A stretch of DNA of 64,000 nucleotides from an uncultured Erysipelotrichaceae bacterium (GCA_902761685.1 CACWLI010000005.1:39009-103008); one strand, 5' to 3'; positions 16,259 through 25,728 are shown, counted from the first letter of the stretch. Notes: a model not told the origin generated them from the sequence alone. Made by a program: numbers and translations.

Positions 16259-18586
16259 CTATAATTTTTTATCACCTTTAATATGTTTTTGAACTTGTAA
16301 TAAATCAAGGATAGTAACTTTACCATCACCAGAAGTATCACCAGCGCTTAAATATACACTTGATAATTTTTTATCACCTTTAATATGTTTTTGAACTTGT
16401 AATAAATCAAGGATAGTAACTTTACCATCACCAGAAGTATCACCAGTTACAATAAATGTATATGTTTTAGTTTCTTTATTTGTTTTAACGATTAAAGTTG
16501 ATCCAGTAGTTATTAGTGAACTACCAGTTATTGTTTTTCCATTTGAATCATTAAATATAGCACTTGTTGCTCCAGCTCTAATTAAATTATTTTGAACTGT
16601 TGATACGCTTGTACTATTTTTAATATTAGTAATATTATTTCCATTTGTACTAACTGCTGCATCATTAAGAACTGCACTTAAGGATTTATCTTCAGGTTGA
16701 TTTTCTTCTTGACTAGGTGTATTAGTATTTGTTGAAGAACCACTTGATGAATTATTTGGGTTTGTTCCTTCGTTAGTAGTATCTCCGTTTTGCGAATTAT
16801 TATTATTATTTTCATTATTAGAAGTATTATTGTCATTCTTAACAACTTTTACTGTAACAATATACTTTCTTTCTTCATTTGTTTCAGATCTAACTGTAAT
16901 TGTTATATCAGTATCTTCATTATTAAGTTTAATCTTTCCTGTTCCAGATACACTTGCTTTTGAACTTTCAGCAGTTGCTTTAACATTTACTTCAGTAGTA
17001 TTTGATGATACATATGTTTCATAAGTTAAAACATCTTCATCAAAATTTGGACTAATTGAGAATCCTTCAACTTCTAATGATTTTAAATAATTATTACTAT
17101 CTCCTGAAGCTGGTAGAGAAGTATAAAGTGGCATGTAATTAAATACAGGTATTTCAAATATTAATGGTTCAGTTAATATTCCTGAACTCTTGTAAGAATT
17201 GTAAGTTGAGTTTCCTTCTGTAGCAGGTGCTTGTAAATTTGTCATATATTGGTGAGTGTAATTAGAATAATATGCATCAGGAGATACGTTAAACTTTTGA
17301 TAATATAATGTACCTTGTCCTTTAGTAATATATCCATTTGCTAGGAATGAACTTCCTTCAGTAATTGCAGTTTCTATATTATCCCATACTTCGCCATCAC
17401 GACTAATTAGTTTGGCAGCATAAGCAAGTCCTCTAGTAATTGCGCCATATTTAACTCCATCTATTGTTTGCTCATAAGCTCCAATGTTGAAGAAATTATA
17501 ATATCCACTATAAGTTTTACCTTTAAATGTAAATTCTGTTCCATTTGTTGAGTCTGTACCATTAGCAGTAACTTCTTGTTTAATTCTACTAGCTATATGT
17601 ACTGGACTGATTTTATTTTTCTTTCCTGCATTAAAGATTGGAACAGTATATTTGTCATCTGATAATTTACCACTTCCAAATATTGCTTTAATCATACCGG
17701 GATATTTATCATCAAATTCAGAAGAGTAGTCTAATTTTTCAAACATGAATATTCTTTCTTCTGTTAAAAAGTTTCTTGGATCCATATAGAATGCAATAAC
17801 ACCTGTATTAGCTCTAAACCAAGAAGATCCTTCTGCTGGAGTAGATGATGTTCTATAGTTGTTATTTGTGGTTTGCATATAGTTTTTTCCTTCTTCACTA
17901 CTTACAGCAGTTGCAAAACTAGAATTTGTATTTTTGGCTTTAAATACCCAGTTTGGATATTTTTTATGTAAATATGTTAAAAATGGAATATATGAATCAG
18001 TAAAACCAGACACTTTAAGTTCTTTAGAATATTCTTCATCTGTTGATGTTACATCTTTCTTTTCAGTAACGTATTTTGAACACATGTAACCAACTTTACC
18101 ATTGTAGTATTCAATTTTATACCATTCATTTGATGAGCAACCAGAATTATTTGCCTTAGTTGAACCTAAAATTTTAACATTAACGCCAAGAGATAAAGTA
18201 TCTTGAGTAGAGTATTTTGTACTAGCACCGCTTCTTGCTGCTACATTATTTGCATTTACTCTAGCTGTCCAATCTGCAACATTTATTCCAGCATATGAGT
18301 TATCTACAAATTTAACATATGTTGAGCAAACATAACCAGTTTGATTTTTATAATTAATTTTATACCATTTAGCACTACATCCATTTCCTTCATATAAAGT
18401 TTTATCTACTACAGAAATAGCAGTTCCTGTGTTGACTGTATATAAAGCTGAATTGTTTGTTCCAGCTCCACTTCTTATTCTAACCGTGTTTCCGCTTATA
18501 ATAGCGTCATAATCAGCATAAGCATAAAGAGGTAAGCAAAAGAAAAATAATGAAAAAATTAATGTCAGTAAAATACTCTTTTTCAT
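16259..18586 (-). CDS. SH3b-glucosaminidase with C-terminal dockerin repeats
   Basis: 775 residues: signal peptide (about 1-25), two SH3b-type modules (about 28-95 and 108-185), an endo-beta-N-acetylglucosaminidase domain (about 200-440; YMDPRNFLTEERIFMFE, HIASRIKQEVTANG, FFNIGAYEQ), a cadherin-like beta-sandwich (about 500-585), an Asn/Ser-rich linker, a short unassigned module and two dockerin-type repeats, each with DTSGDGKVTILD, the Ca-binding loop pattern. It cleaves peptidoglycan glycan strands outside the cell. First gene of the minus-strand operon, SD GGGAGAG. The dockerins probably dock on the cohesin protein encoded nine bases downstream. Confidence 0.85.
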   Translation of the reverse strand: MKKSILLTLIFSLFFFCLPLYAYADYDAIISGNTVRIRSGAGTNNSALYTVNTGTAISVVDKTLYEGNGCSAKWYKINYKNQTGYVCSTYVKFVDNSYAGINVADWTARVNANNVAARSGASTKYSTQDTLSLGVNVKILGSTKANNSGCSSNEWYKIEYYNGKVGYMCSKYVTEKKDVTSTDEEYSKELKVSGFTDSYIPFLTYLHKKYPNWVFKAKNTNSSFATAVSSEEGKNYMQTTNNNYRTSSTPAEGSSWFRANTGVIAFYMDPRNFLTEERIFMFEKLDYSSEFDDKYPGMIKAIFGSGKLSDDKYTVPIFNAGKKNKISPVHIASRIKQEVTANGTDSTNGTEFTFKGKTYSGYYNFFNIGAYEQTIDGVKYGAITRGLAYAAKLISRDGEVWDNIETAITEGSSFLANGYITKGQGTLYYQKFNVSPDAYYSNYTHQYMTNLQAPATEGNSTYNSYKSSGILTEPLIFEIPVFNYMPLYTSLPASGDSNNYLKSLEVEGFSISPNFDEDVLTYETYVSSNTTEVNVKATAESSKASVSGTGKIKLNNEDTDITITVRSETNEERKYIVTVKVVKNDNNTSNNENNNNNSQNGDTTNEGTNPNNSSSGSSTNTNTPSQEENQPEDKSLSAVLNDAAVSTNGNNITNIKNSTSVSTVQNNLIRAGATSAIFNDSNGKTITGSSLITTGSTLIVKTNKETKTYTFIVTGDTSGDGKVTILDLLQVQKHIKGDKKLSSVYLSAGDTSGDGKVTILDLLQVQKHIKGDKKL
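16261..16446 (-). repeat. 102-bp-period dockerin duplication
   Basis: About 84 bases are identical between 16261-16344 and 16363-16446. They encode the two dockerin repeats. Confidence 0.9.
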
Positions 18587-18826
18587 ATGTAATCTCTCCC
18601 ATCCTTAATTATATCTATTTTATTATATCAAATAATGACATATTTTTCATTATATTTTTTAATACTTTACATAAAATAATTTTGTAAAATAATTGTGGAA
18701 AAAATGTAAAATATGTATTATAATTAAAATGAAGGTAAAAGAGAATAAAAAACCGTTTTATTTGGTCAGGGGGAAATCAATGATTTTTATTTGCAAATTT
18801 TTAGAAATGTAGGGAGTGTAAAGAAA
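18587..18826. promoter_or_regulatory. divergent intergenic region
   Basis: Between the minus-strand glucosaminidase operon and the plus-strand glycosyltransferase block. It holds a plus-strand -10 (TATAAT, 18719-18724) with only a weak -35, giving a leader of about 95 bases with a mini-ORF at 18780-18812. No clear terminator or protein-binding repeat is seen. Confidence 0.5.
18780..18812 (+). CDS. 10-residue leader mini-ORF
   Basis: ATG at 18780 preceded by an SD-like AGGGGGA (18768-18774); it encodes MIFICKFLEM and stops at TAG 18810-18812. The stop overlaps the SD (AGGGAG, 18811-18816) of the next gene, which would couple their translation. It may also be chance. Confidence 0.4.
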   Translation: MIFICKFLEM

Positions 18827-19783
18827 ATGAAAAATGAAGGAAAAGTGTTGTATTTAGTAATACCTTGTTATAATGAAGAGGAAATGTTACCAATTACATA
18901 CAAAGCATTAAAAGAAAAAATGGGGAAACTTATTAAGAGTAAAAAAATATCTAAAGATTCAAAAATGGTTTTAGTAAATGATGGATCTAAAGATAAAACA
19001 TGGGAGATTATTGAAGATTTACATAAAAAAGACTCATTAGTAAGTGGAGTTAACCTTTCTAGAAATAGAGGTCATCAAAATGCTTTACTAGCAGGATTAA
19101 TGACAGTTAAGGAAGATTGTGATATGGCAATATCAATGGATGCGGATTTACAAGATGATATTAACGTAATTGATAAATTTGTAGATGAATTTTATGCTGG
19201 AAGTGAAATAGTATATGGAGTTAGAAGTTCTAGAAAAAAAGATACATGGTTTAAAAGAACTACTGCTGAGGGATTCTATAAATTTATGAAAATGATGGGT
19301 GTTGACATAGTATTTAATCATGCTGATTATAGATTAATGAGTAAAAGAGTATTAAATGATTTAGAAAAATTTAAAGAAGTTAACTTATTTTTAAGAGGTA
19401 TTTTCCCACTAATAGGTTACAGAACTTCAATAGTAGAATATGAAAGAAATGAAAGGGTAGCTGGAGAATCAAAATATCCACTTAAAAAAATGCTTGCTTT
19501 TGCATTTGAGGGAATTACATCTTTTAGTGTAAAACCATTAAGTTTAGTGTTGAGCTTAGGTATGATAATAATGTTTATTAGTATATGCATCATGTTATAT
19601 TGTTTAATTGTAAAATTATTAGGTCATACTGTTGCTGGATGGGCATTTATTTCTATTTCAATATGGTTCTTAGGTGGACTTCAAATGTTATCACTAGGAA
19701 TAGTTGGAAAATATATTGGAAAAATATATAGTGAAGTTAAAGCTAGACCTAGATTTATAGTACAAGAATATTTAAAAAAGTAG
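18827..19783 (+). CDS. GT2 glycosyltransferase, DPM1/GtrB-type
   Basis: About 318 residues: a GT2 catalytic domain (LVIPCYNEEEMLP at about 8-20, VNDGSKD, the DxD region MDADLQDD) and two C-terminal TM helices (about 230-300). Such enzymes move a sugar onto undecaprenyl phosphate. ATG 18827 is chosen because AGGGAG precedes it; the TTG at 18791 lies inside the leader mini-ORF. The next gene, seven bases downstream, encodes a membrane glycosyltransferase fused to a GtrA domain, so the pair probably loads, flips and uses a lipid-linked sugar. Confidence 0.88.
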   Translation: MKNEGKVLYLVIPCYNEEEMLPITYKALKEKMGKLIKSKKISKDSKMVLVNDGSKDKTWEIIEDLHKKDSLVSGVNLSRNRGHQNALLAGLMTVKEDCDMAISMDADLQDDINVIDKFVDEFYAGSEIVYGVRSSRKKDTWFKRTTAEGFYKFMKMMGVDIVFNHADYRLMSKRVLNDLEKFKEVNLFLRGIFPLIGYRTSIVEYERNERVAGESKYPLKKMLAFAFEGITSFSVKPLSLVLSLGMIIMFISICIMLYCLIVKLLGHTVAGWAFISISIWFLGGLQMLSLGIVGKYIGKIYSEVKARPRFIVQEYLKK

Positions 19784-19790
19784 GTGAAGT

Positions 19791-21698
19791 ATGAATAGAC
19801 TTAAAGAATTAATTATTCTTGTTTTTTGCTTTGTAATTTTATTTATTATTTCTATATGTCTATATACTGGAATTAATAGAAGTTTATATACACCAATTGG
19901 TTTAATTCTATTAATATTTTTCTTTTATTTTATATATACATTTTTTTCTAAAAAAACAATAGAAATATTTGATAAAAAATCATTTAAAATAATTGGTATA
20001 GTTTTGATATTTGCATTTTCTATAGTATTAGGTATAAGCATGAGAGTTGGATTAACTTGGGATTATGGAGTAGTCTTAAAGAGTGCATTTGATTTTAGTA
20101 AAAATGGGGTGCAAGAATTAGTATATTTTGCTATGTATACTAATAATTTAGCAGTCGTATCTTTACTAACAATTCTATCTAAAATATTACTAGTGTTTAA
20201 TCCTAGCGCAAGCTTAAAAACATTTCAAATTTTCACAATAGTATTTAATTCAATTTTAGTAACTGTATCATTTTATTTAATAGCTAAATTATCTAGTAAG
20301 AATTTTAATAAACAGAATACATTTTTAATAGTATTAACTATGTTGATGTATGTTAATTTCTTTGTTTTTGTACCGGTTTTATATTCTGATACAACATCAT
20401 TGATATTAATTATGCTTGCATTATTATTCTTGTATTTAAATGAAAATAGTAAAACAAAAAATAAAAAAACAATATATTTCATTTTAATGATTCTTACGCT
20501 AGGATTAGGTTTTAGATTTAAAGCAACAACTATATTTTTATATTTATCAATTTTTGTTTTATGGTTTTTAAATAAAGATTTTAAAAAACTTTTGATATCT
20601 GTTCCTATTATGTTAATTTCAATTTTTATGTTTAAATTTATTATAAATAGTATTTATCCAATACCAAATGATGTTTATGAAAAGTATAATTTTCCATATA
20701 TTCATTGGATTTCAATGTCAATTGAGCCAAATGGAGTAGGTGGATTTTCTGAAAGTGATGTAAATCATTTATTAGAATTTGAAGGAATTGATAATAAAAA
20801 AATAGAGAGTAAGAGAATATTAGTTGAAAGAATTAATAATTTTGGACCGAAAGGTTTAATTAAGAAAATATTTAAAGATAAAATGTTTGCAGTTTGGACT
20901 AATCCAAGTATAGGTTCAACATGGATTTTATCTCAAGAACCACAAAATCATACTATTTTCCATGAATTCTTTGCTTATGGTGGAAAATATATAGAAAAAT
21001 ATGAATTAGTATTTAGAAGTGTTTGGTTATTTATTATAATTGGAACATTTATTTCGGGATTAATAAACTTAAAAGAAAAAAATGATAATATTTTAATTTA
21101 TCAAATGTGTATAATATTTGAATTTATATTCTTATGTATTTGGGAAGTTCATAGTAGATATATTTATTCTTTCTTACCATTTTTCTTCTTTACTAGTGCA
21201 TATGGATATAAAAATGCATTTGATGTTATAAATGGAAAAAGTAAAATAAAGGATAGTAAAATGTTAAAAAAATGTTTAGAAATATATAAAAAGCATGAAG
21301 AAATAATTAATTATTTAATTATAGGTGGGCTTACTACTTTAATATCTTTAATTGTAAAATATGGATTATTGTTTACCATATTGGATTCAAAAAATGCTAT
21401 ACAATTACAAATATCAGTTATTGCATCTTGGATTATATCTGTATTATTTGCATATGTAACTAATAGAAAATTTGTATTTAAGAGTAAAGACAAAAATATA
21501 ATTCAAGAAGCATCTAAATTTTTTGGCTCACGTGTAGCAACTTTATTATTAGATGCAGCAATAATGTGGTTCTTTGTAACATTGTTGAAACTAAATAGTA
21601 ATATACAAGTAATAATCGTTACACTTGTTTCACAAGTATTAGTAATAGTTGGTAATTATATATTGAGTAAATTATTTGTATTTAAGAAGAAAAAATAA
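19791..21698 (+). CDS. membrane glycosyltransferase fused to GtrA flippase-like domain
   Basis: 635 residues with about 12 TM segments in the first 480 (GT39/GT-C-like multipass enzyme) and a C-terminal GtrA domain (about 500-632, four TM helices, YLIIGGLTTLISLIVKYGLL, and the typical TNRKFVFKSK). GtrA proteins are thought to flip undecaprenyl-phosphate sugars. With the DPM1-type enzyme upstream it forms a three-function sugar-modification unit, probably for teichoic acid or another wall polymer. The sugar is unknown. Confidence 0.78.
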   Translation: MNRLKELIILVFCFVILFIISICLYTGINRSLYTPIGLILLIFFFYFIYTFFSKKTIEIFDKKSFKIIGIVLIFAFSIVLGISMRVGLTWDYGVVLKSAFDFSKNGVQELVYFAMYTNNLAVVSLLTILSKILLVFNPSASLKTFQIFTIVFNSILVTVSFYLIAKLSSKNFNKQNTFLIVLTMLMYVNFFVFVPVLYSDTTSLILIMLALLFLYLNENSKTKNKKTIYFILMILTLGLGFRFKATTIFLYLSIFVLWFLNKDFKKLLISVPIMLISIFMFKFIINSIYPIPNDVYEKYNFPYIHWISMSIEPNGVGGFSESDVNHLLEFEGIDNKKIESKRILVERINNFGPKGLIKKIFKDKMFAVWTNPSIGSTWILSQEPQNHTIFHEFFAYGGKYIEKYELVFRSVWLFIIIGTFISGLINLKEKNDNILIYQMCIIFEFIFLCIWEVHSRYIYSFLPFFFFTSAYGYKNAFDVINGKSKIKDSKMLKKCLEIYKKHEEIINYLIIGGLTTLISLIVKYGLLFTILDSKNAIQLQISVIASWIISVLFAYVTNRKFVFKSKDKNIIQEASKFFGSRVATLLLDAAIMWFFVTLLKLNSNIQVIIVTLVSQVLVIVGNYILSKLFVFKKKK

Positions 21699-21718
21699 CA
21701 GAATTTTTCTTCTTTTTT
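21684..21718 (+). terminator. intrinsic terminator
   Basis: AAGAAGAAAAA stem, complementary TTTTTCTTCTT, T run; it overlaps the gene end. Confidence 0.75.
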
Positions 21719-21764
21719 ATTATGATTAAAAGCTATTTTAGTAGAAATATTATAAACTTTGTTT

Positions 21765-21770
21765 TATAAT
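21765..21770 (+). promoter_or_regulatory. -10 promoter element of tagO
   Basis: TATAAT ending 21 bases before the ATG at 21792. It argues against the in-frame TTG at 21759 as start. Confidence 0.55.
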
Positions 21771-21791
21771 ATGTTTGTAGGACGTGATTTT

Positions 21792-22856
21792 ATGGAACAT
21801 TTTGAAGTTAATGGACATAATATATTTTTAATAGTTGGTGTAACTTTTTTAGCATCATTATTATTTGTTGAAATGATGAAAAGAGTTGCTATATTTTTAA
21901 AAGTTTTAGATTATCCAAATGAAAAAAGAAAAATACATACTAAACCAATGCCTATGCTTGGTGGACTTGGAATATTTTTTGCTTTTCTACTTGGATATAT
22001 GATATTTGCACCAAAGAATAATTTAATGTTATCAATATTAATATCTGCATTTTTGATTATGCTTCTTGGATTATTTGATGATATGACTAAAAGTGAGACA
22101 CCTATGCCAAATAAGTATAAGGTGTTAGTTCAAATAGTTGTTGCAGCTATTGTTGTATTCTATGGTGGATTAAAATTAACAAAAGCTACTTTGTTTGGTA
22201 TGACATTTAATTTTGGATTCTTTGCTCCATTTTTATCAATATTAATAATTGTTGGAATAATAAATGCTATTAATTTAATAGATGGTTTAGATGGATTATG
22301 CGCAGGTATTTCTTCGATATATTTTCTTACAATAGCAATACTTGGTTTTATTTTAAATAAATTTGGTGGATTAGATATTATACTTAGTTTAATAATGCTT
22401 GGTAGTACACTTGGATATTTAGTTCATAATTTTCCACCAGCAACTATTTATCAAGGGGACGCAGGAAGTACATTTGAAGGACTAATGATAGCAGTTATAT
22501 TCTTGCTTGGATTTAAAACAACAACTTTAACTTCATTAATAATTCCAACATTAATTCTTGCTATTCCAATTATGGACACTTTATTTGCAATAATTAGAAG
22601 AAAATTAAAGGGTCAAAAAATAGATCATGCTGATAAAGAACATATACATCATCAATTTTTAAAGAAATTTGATAAAAAAAGTACGTTACTTATTATATAT
22701 GCAATTAACATAGTGTTCTCAGTAACAACTATATTTTATTCATTAGGAGACAAAACTGAGGTGGTTATATGTTATGTATTATTAATGTTTATAGTTTTGT
22801 TCTTGATATTAAAAACTGATATAATTTTTGAAAGAAAAAAGAAAACTGATAAATAA
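21792..22856 (+). CDS. tagO: TagO/WecA undecaprenyl-phosphate GlcNAc-1-P transferase
   Basis: About 354 residues, polytopic. It carries the family motifs: NEKRKIHTKPMPMLGG, GLFDD, NAINLIDGLDGLCAG, YQGDAGS and the cytoplasmic HIHHQF loop. TagO starts wall teichoic acid synthesis by placing GlcNAc-1-phosphate on undecaprenyl phosphate. The position ahead of dlt, TagF-type and TagGH genes supports that pathway. Start 21792 follows a weak SD (AGGACG) and lies downstream of the -10. Confidence 0.93.
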   Translation: MEHFEVNGHNIFLIVGVTFLASLLFVEMMKRVAIFLKVLDYPNEKRKIHTKPMPMLGGLGIFFAFLLGYMIFAPKNNLMLSILISAFLIMLLGLFDDMTKSETPMPNKYKVLVQIVVAAIVVFYGGLKLTKATLFGMTFNFGFFAPFLSILIIVGIINAINLIDGLDGLCAGISSIYFLTIAILGFILNKFGGLDIILSLIMLGSTLGYLVHNFPPATIYQGDAGSTFEGLMIAVIFLLGFKTTTLTSLIIPTLILAIPIMDTLFAIIRRKLKGQKIDHADKEHIHHQFLKKFDKKSTLLIIYAINIVFSVTTIFYSLGDKTEVVICYVLLMFIVLFLILKTDIIFERKKKTDK

Positions 22857-22871
22857 TTATCAGTTTTTATT
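22842..22871 (+). terminator. intrinsic terminator after tagO
   Basis: AAAACTGATAA stem with its complement around the stop codon, then T run. Confidence 0.8.
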
Positions 22872-22883
22872 TGGTTAAAAATT

Positions 22884-22892
22884 TGATATAAT
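22884..22892 (+). promoter_or_regulatory. extended -10 promoter
   Basis: TGATATAAT ending 17 bases before the ATG at 22910; SD AAGGTG begins at the predicted transcript start. Confidence 0.6.
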
Positions 22893-22909
22893 TTTTTTAA
22901 GGTGAAATT

Positions 22910-23860
22910 ATGAAAAAGAATATAGGAATAAAACTTTTATTGATAATACTAGTATGTTTAGATATAGCACTTTGCTTATTATTTACTAAATCTATGTTTG
23001 ATATAAAAGATATTAAAAATAACTTAAGTAACGAGAAAAAATTAAAAAATGATTATAAAGAAAAATATGAGAAAGATCATAAAAAATTAGTAGAAATAGA
23101 AGAAAAGAATAAAAAACAAGTTGTTAATAATTCAGCAAGTAAAATACCTGTTATTACTTTTCATAGAACTGTTGATCATGAATCTAAATTAAAGTATTTT
23201 AAAGATAGTGAATGGGTAAATGATGCATCTGTTATGGATGAAGAGTTAAAGTATTTATATGAAAATGGATGGAAAAGTATAAGTTTAGATGAGTTTTATT
23301 GTTGGTATAATAAAGATTGTGAATTTGAAGAGAAAACTTTTGTAATGACTATTGATGATGGTGATAGTGAAGCATATTATGTAGTTCTTCCAATACTAAA
23401 AAAATATAATTATAAGGCTACATTATTTTCTATAGGAAAGTATATTCCAGAAGTAACAGAACCATTAGAGGAACCAACAAGAAAAAAATTAGGATATGAT
23501 ATTATTAAAAAATTAAGAGAAGAGAAATCATTATTACAAGTAGAAAGTCATACATATGATTTTCATAGCGAATTAAAAAATGGAAAAGGTGTTGTTAGTT
23601 CAAAAACTAAGGATGAAATAATAGAAGATTTTAAAAATAATGAAAAGTATGGATTTAAATATCTTGCTTATCCTTTTGGATATTACGATCAAAAGTATTT
23701 GGAAGTAATTTCACAATATAGTGATATTAAGATGGCATTCATATTTAAGAAACAAGGATATGCTACTAGACTTAGCAATAGATATGAAATTCCTAGAATA
23801 AAAATAAATAGTTTTATGAATTTAAATGATTTTAAAAAATGGTTTGATTATGCCAAATAA
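22910..23860 (+). CDS. membrane-anchored polysaccharide deacetylase (NodB fold)
   Basis: 316 residues: an N-terminal signal anchor (about 8-28), a Lys/Glu-rich coiled-coil stalk (about 35-80) and a polysaccharide deacetylase domain. Motifs visible are TIDDGD (the DD metal/base motif), ESHTYDFHS (HxxxH-type) and AYPFGYYDQ. The family removes acetyl groups from peptidoglycan or wall sugars using a divalent metal, often giving lysozyme resistance. It is transcribed alone, between tagO and dlt. Confidence 0.85.
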   Translation: MKKNIGIKLLLIILVCLDIALCLLFTKSMFDIKDIKNNLSNEKKLKNDYKEKYEKDHKKLVEIEEKNKKQVVNNSASKIPVITFHRTVDHESKLKYFKDSEWVNDASVMDEELKYLYENGWKSISLDEFYCWYNKDCEFEEKTFVMTIDDGDSEAYYVVLPILKKYNYKATLFSIGKYIPEVTEPLEEPTRKKLGYDIIKKLREEKSLLQVESHTYDFHSELKNGKGVVSSKTKDEIIEDFKNNEKYGFKYLAYPFGYYDQKYLEVISQYSDIKMAFIFKKQGYATRLSNRYEIPRIKINSFMNLNDFKKWFDYAK

Positions 23861-23868
23861 CTTGATAA

Positions 23869-23944
23869 TATAATAAAAATGTATTAGAATTTTATATGTA
23901 GGTACAAAAGTACTTAACTTTTTAAAGTATGTAGGTGTGAAAAA
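23869..23944 (+). promoter_or_regulatory. dlt operon promoter and 70-base leader
   Basis: TATAAT at 23869-23874; a second candidate -10 TAGAAT lies at 23885-23890. The leader holds a GTAC-AAAA-GTAC hairpin and two TATGTAGGT copies, the second next to the SD of dltA. It is longer than most leaders here, so it may be regulatory. Confidence 0.4.
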
Positions 23945-25462
23945 ATGGAAAGCAGTATAATTTATTATCTTGAAAAAACAATAAAAAAACATGGGGTTAA
24001 AAAGGCTTTTATAGAAAGCGAAGAAAAGTATATTACTTATGATGACTTTGGAAAAGAGTCTAAAAAGATAGCAACTTGTATTTTGAAAAATTATAATTTA
24101 AAAAATAAACCAATTGCTATATTTATTGATAAAAATATTGACGCATTAAAATCAATGTTTGGTGTTTTATATAGTAGAAATTTCTATTGTATTTTTGATA
24201 CTATGTCACCAAAGAATAGAATTGATACTATAGTTGATACTCTAAAGCCAGAATTAATTATAACTAATACTAAAAATTTTAATAAAATTAATGAATATAA
24301 TTATGGTATTGAAATTTTAAATATTGATGAAATAAAAAATAAAGTAGATGAAAATTTGTTAAATAAAGTAGATAAAACTAGATGTGATGCTGATAGTGCA
24401 TATGTATTATTTACATCTGGTTCAACTGGAGTACCAAAAGGAAGTGTAATAACTCATAAGTCATTAATTTCTTATACTAAATGGTTTATGACTACATTTA
24501 ATATTACAAGTAAAACTATATTCGGAAATCAAACTCCATTTTATTTTAGTATGTCTGTTTCAGATATTTATTCAACTATTATGAGTGGTGCTAGTTTTTG
24601 TATTATTCCAAAGATTAATTTTTCATTTCCTGTTAAATTAATGGAATACTTAAACACTCATAAGATAAATACTATTTATTGGGTTCCATCAGCTCTTAGT
24701 ATAGTTGCTAATTTAGGAACATTTGATTATGTAAAACCAAAATATTTAAAGAAAGTATTATTTGCTGGTGAAGTTATGAGTATGCCTCAATTAAATATTT
24801 GGCGTAAGTATTTACCAAAATTAATGTATGCTAATTTATTTGGACCAACGGAGACAACAGATATATGTACATATTATATTGTTAATAGAAACTTTAAAGA
24901 TAATGAAACTTTACCAATTGGAATAGCTTGTGAGAATTCTGAAGTTATTCTTGTTAATGAAGAAGGAAAAGAAGCAGCAAATGGTGAAGTAGGAGAAATA
25001 TATGTTAAGGGTAGTATTGTTGGTAGTGGATATTATAATAATCCTGATAAAACCAATTCTGCATTTGTTCAAAATCCAATAAATCATTCATATTTAGAAA
25101 CTGTATATAAAACTGGAGATTTAGCTAAATATAATAAATATGGTGAATTAGAGTATTTAGGACGTAAAGATTTTCAAATAAAACATATGGGTTATAGAAT
25201 TGAACTTGGAGAAATTGAAACAAACATTAATGCATTAAAGGGTTTAACCATTTGTGCATGTATTTATCAAAATGATAATATTGTATTATACTTTGAATCA
25301 ACTAGTTTAAGTGAAGAAGATGTTATTGCATTTGCTAATAAAAAATTAGTTAAATATATGAGACCAAATAAAGTTATCAAATTACCAAAGATGCCTTATA
25401 ATGCTAATGGTAAAATAGATAGAGTAAAATTAAAAGAAATGTTTAATGAAAGGAAGAATTAG
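23945..25462 (+). CDS. dltA: D-alanine-poly(phosphoribitol/glycerol) ligase DltA
   Basis: 505 residues, an adenylate-forming enzyme that activates D-alanine and loads it on the DltC carrier. Core motifs: TSGSTGVPKG (P-loop), FGPTETT, YKTGDLAKY and a C-terminal PYNANGKIDR with the catalytic Lys. The order dltA-dltC-dltB-dltD plus a phosphopantetheinyl transferase, each closely spaced, secures the assignment. D-alanylation of teichoic acids lowers surface negative charge. Confidence 0.95.
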   Translation: MESSIIYYLEKTIKKHGVKKAFIESEEKYITYDDFGKESKKIATCILKNYNLKNKPIAIFIDKNIDALKSMFGVLYSRNFYCIFDTMSPKNRIDTIVDTLKPELIITNTKNFNKINEYNYGIEILNIDEIKNKVDENLLNKVDKTRCDADSAYVLFTSGSTGVPKGSVITHKSLISYTKWFMTTFNITSKTIFGNQTPFYFSMSVSDIYSTIMSGASFCIIPKINFSFPVKLMEYLNTHKINTIYWVPSALSIVANLGTFDYVKPKYLKKVLFAGEVMSMPQLNIWRKYLPKLMYANLFGPTETTDICTYYIVNRNFKDNETLPIGIACENSEVILVNEEGKEAANGEVGEIYVKGSIVGSGYYNNPDKTNSAFVQNPINHSYLETVYKTGDLAKYNKYGELEYLGRKDFQIKHMGYRIELGEIETNINALKGLTICACIYQNDNIVLYFESTSLSEEDVIAFANKKLVKYMRPNKVIKLPKMPYNANGKIDRVKLKEMFNERKN

Positions 25463-25464
25463 AA

Positions 25465-25692
25465 ATGAAAGAAGTAATTGAAGTATTAGAAGAAGTAAAA
25501 CCAGGAGAAGATTATAAGAATAATAAAACATTAGTAAGTGATGGAGTATTAACATCATTTGATATTGTAATGCTAGTTTCTTTATTAAATGAGAAATTTG
25601 GTGTTAATATTAGCGTTATGGATCTTGTTCCTGAAAATTTTGAATCAGTTGAATCAATTCATAGTATGATAGAAAAACTAAAAAATAATTAG
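25465..25692 (+). CDS. dltC: D-alanyl carrier protein DltC
   Basis: 75 residues, acyl-carrier-protein fold. The phosphopantetheine Ser lies in GVLTSFDIVML, where the usual Asp before Ser (DSF or DSL) is Thr. It accepts D-alanine from DltA and delivers it to DltB. It starts two bases after dltA. A phosphopantetheinyl transferase for its activation is encoded at the end of the same operon. Confidence 0.92.
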   Translation: MKEVIEVLEEVKPGEDYKNNKTLVSDGVLTSFDIVMLVSLLNEKFGVNISVMDLVPENFESVESIHSMIEKLKNN

Positions 25693-25728
25693 TTTTTTTA
25701 TTATTAAAATTAAAGTAGGTGTGTTTTT

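Noticed and set aside
18731..18826. Riboswitch in the leader of the GT2 gene
   Set aside because: No known aptamer core is recognisable; a mini-ORF explains the SD-like sequence better.
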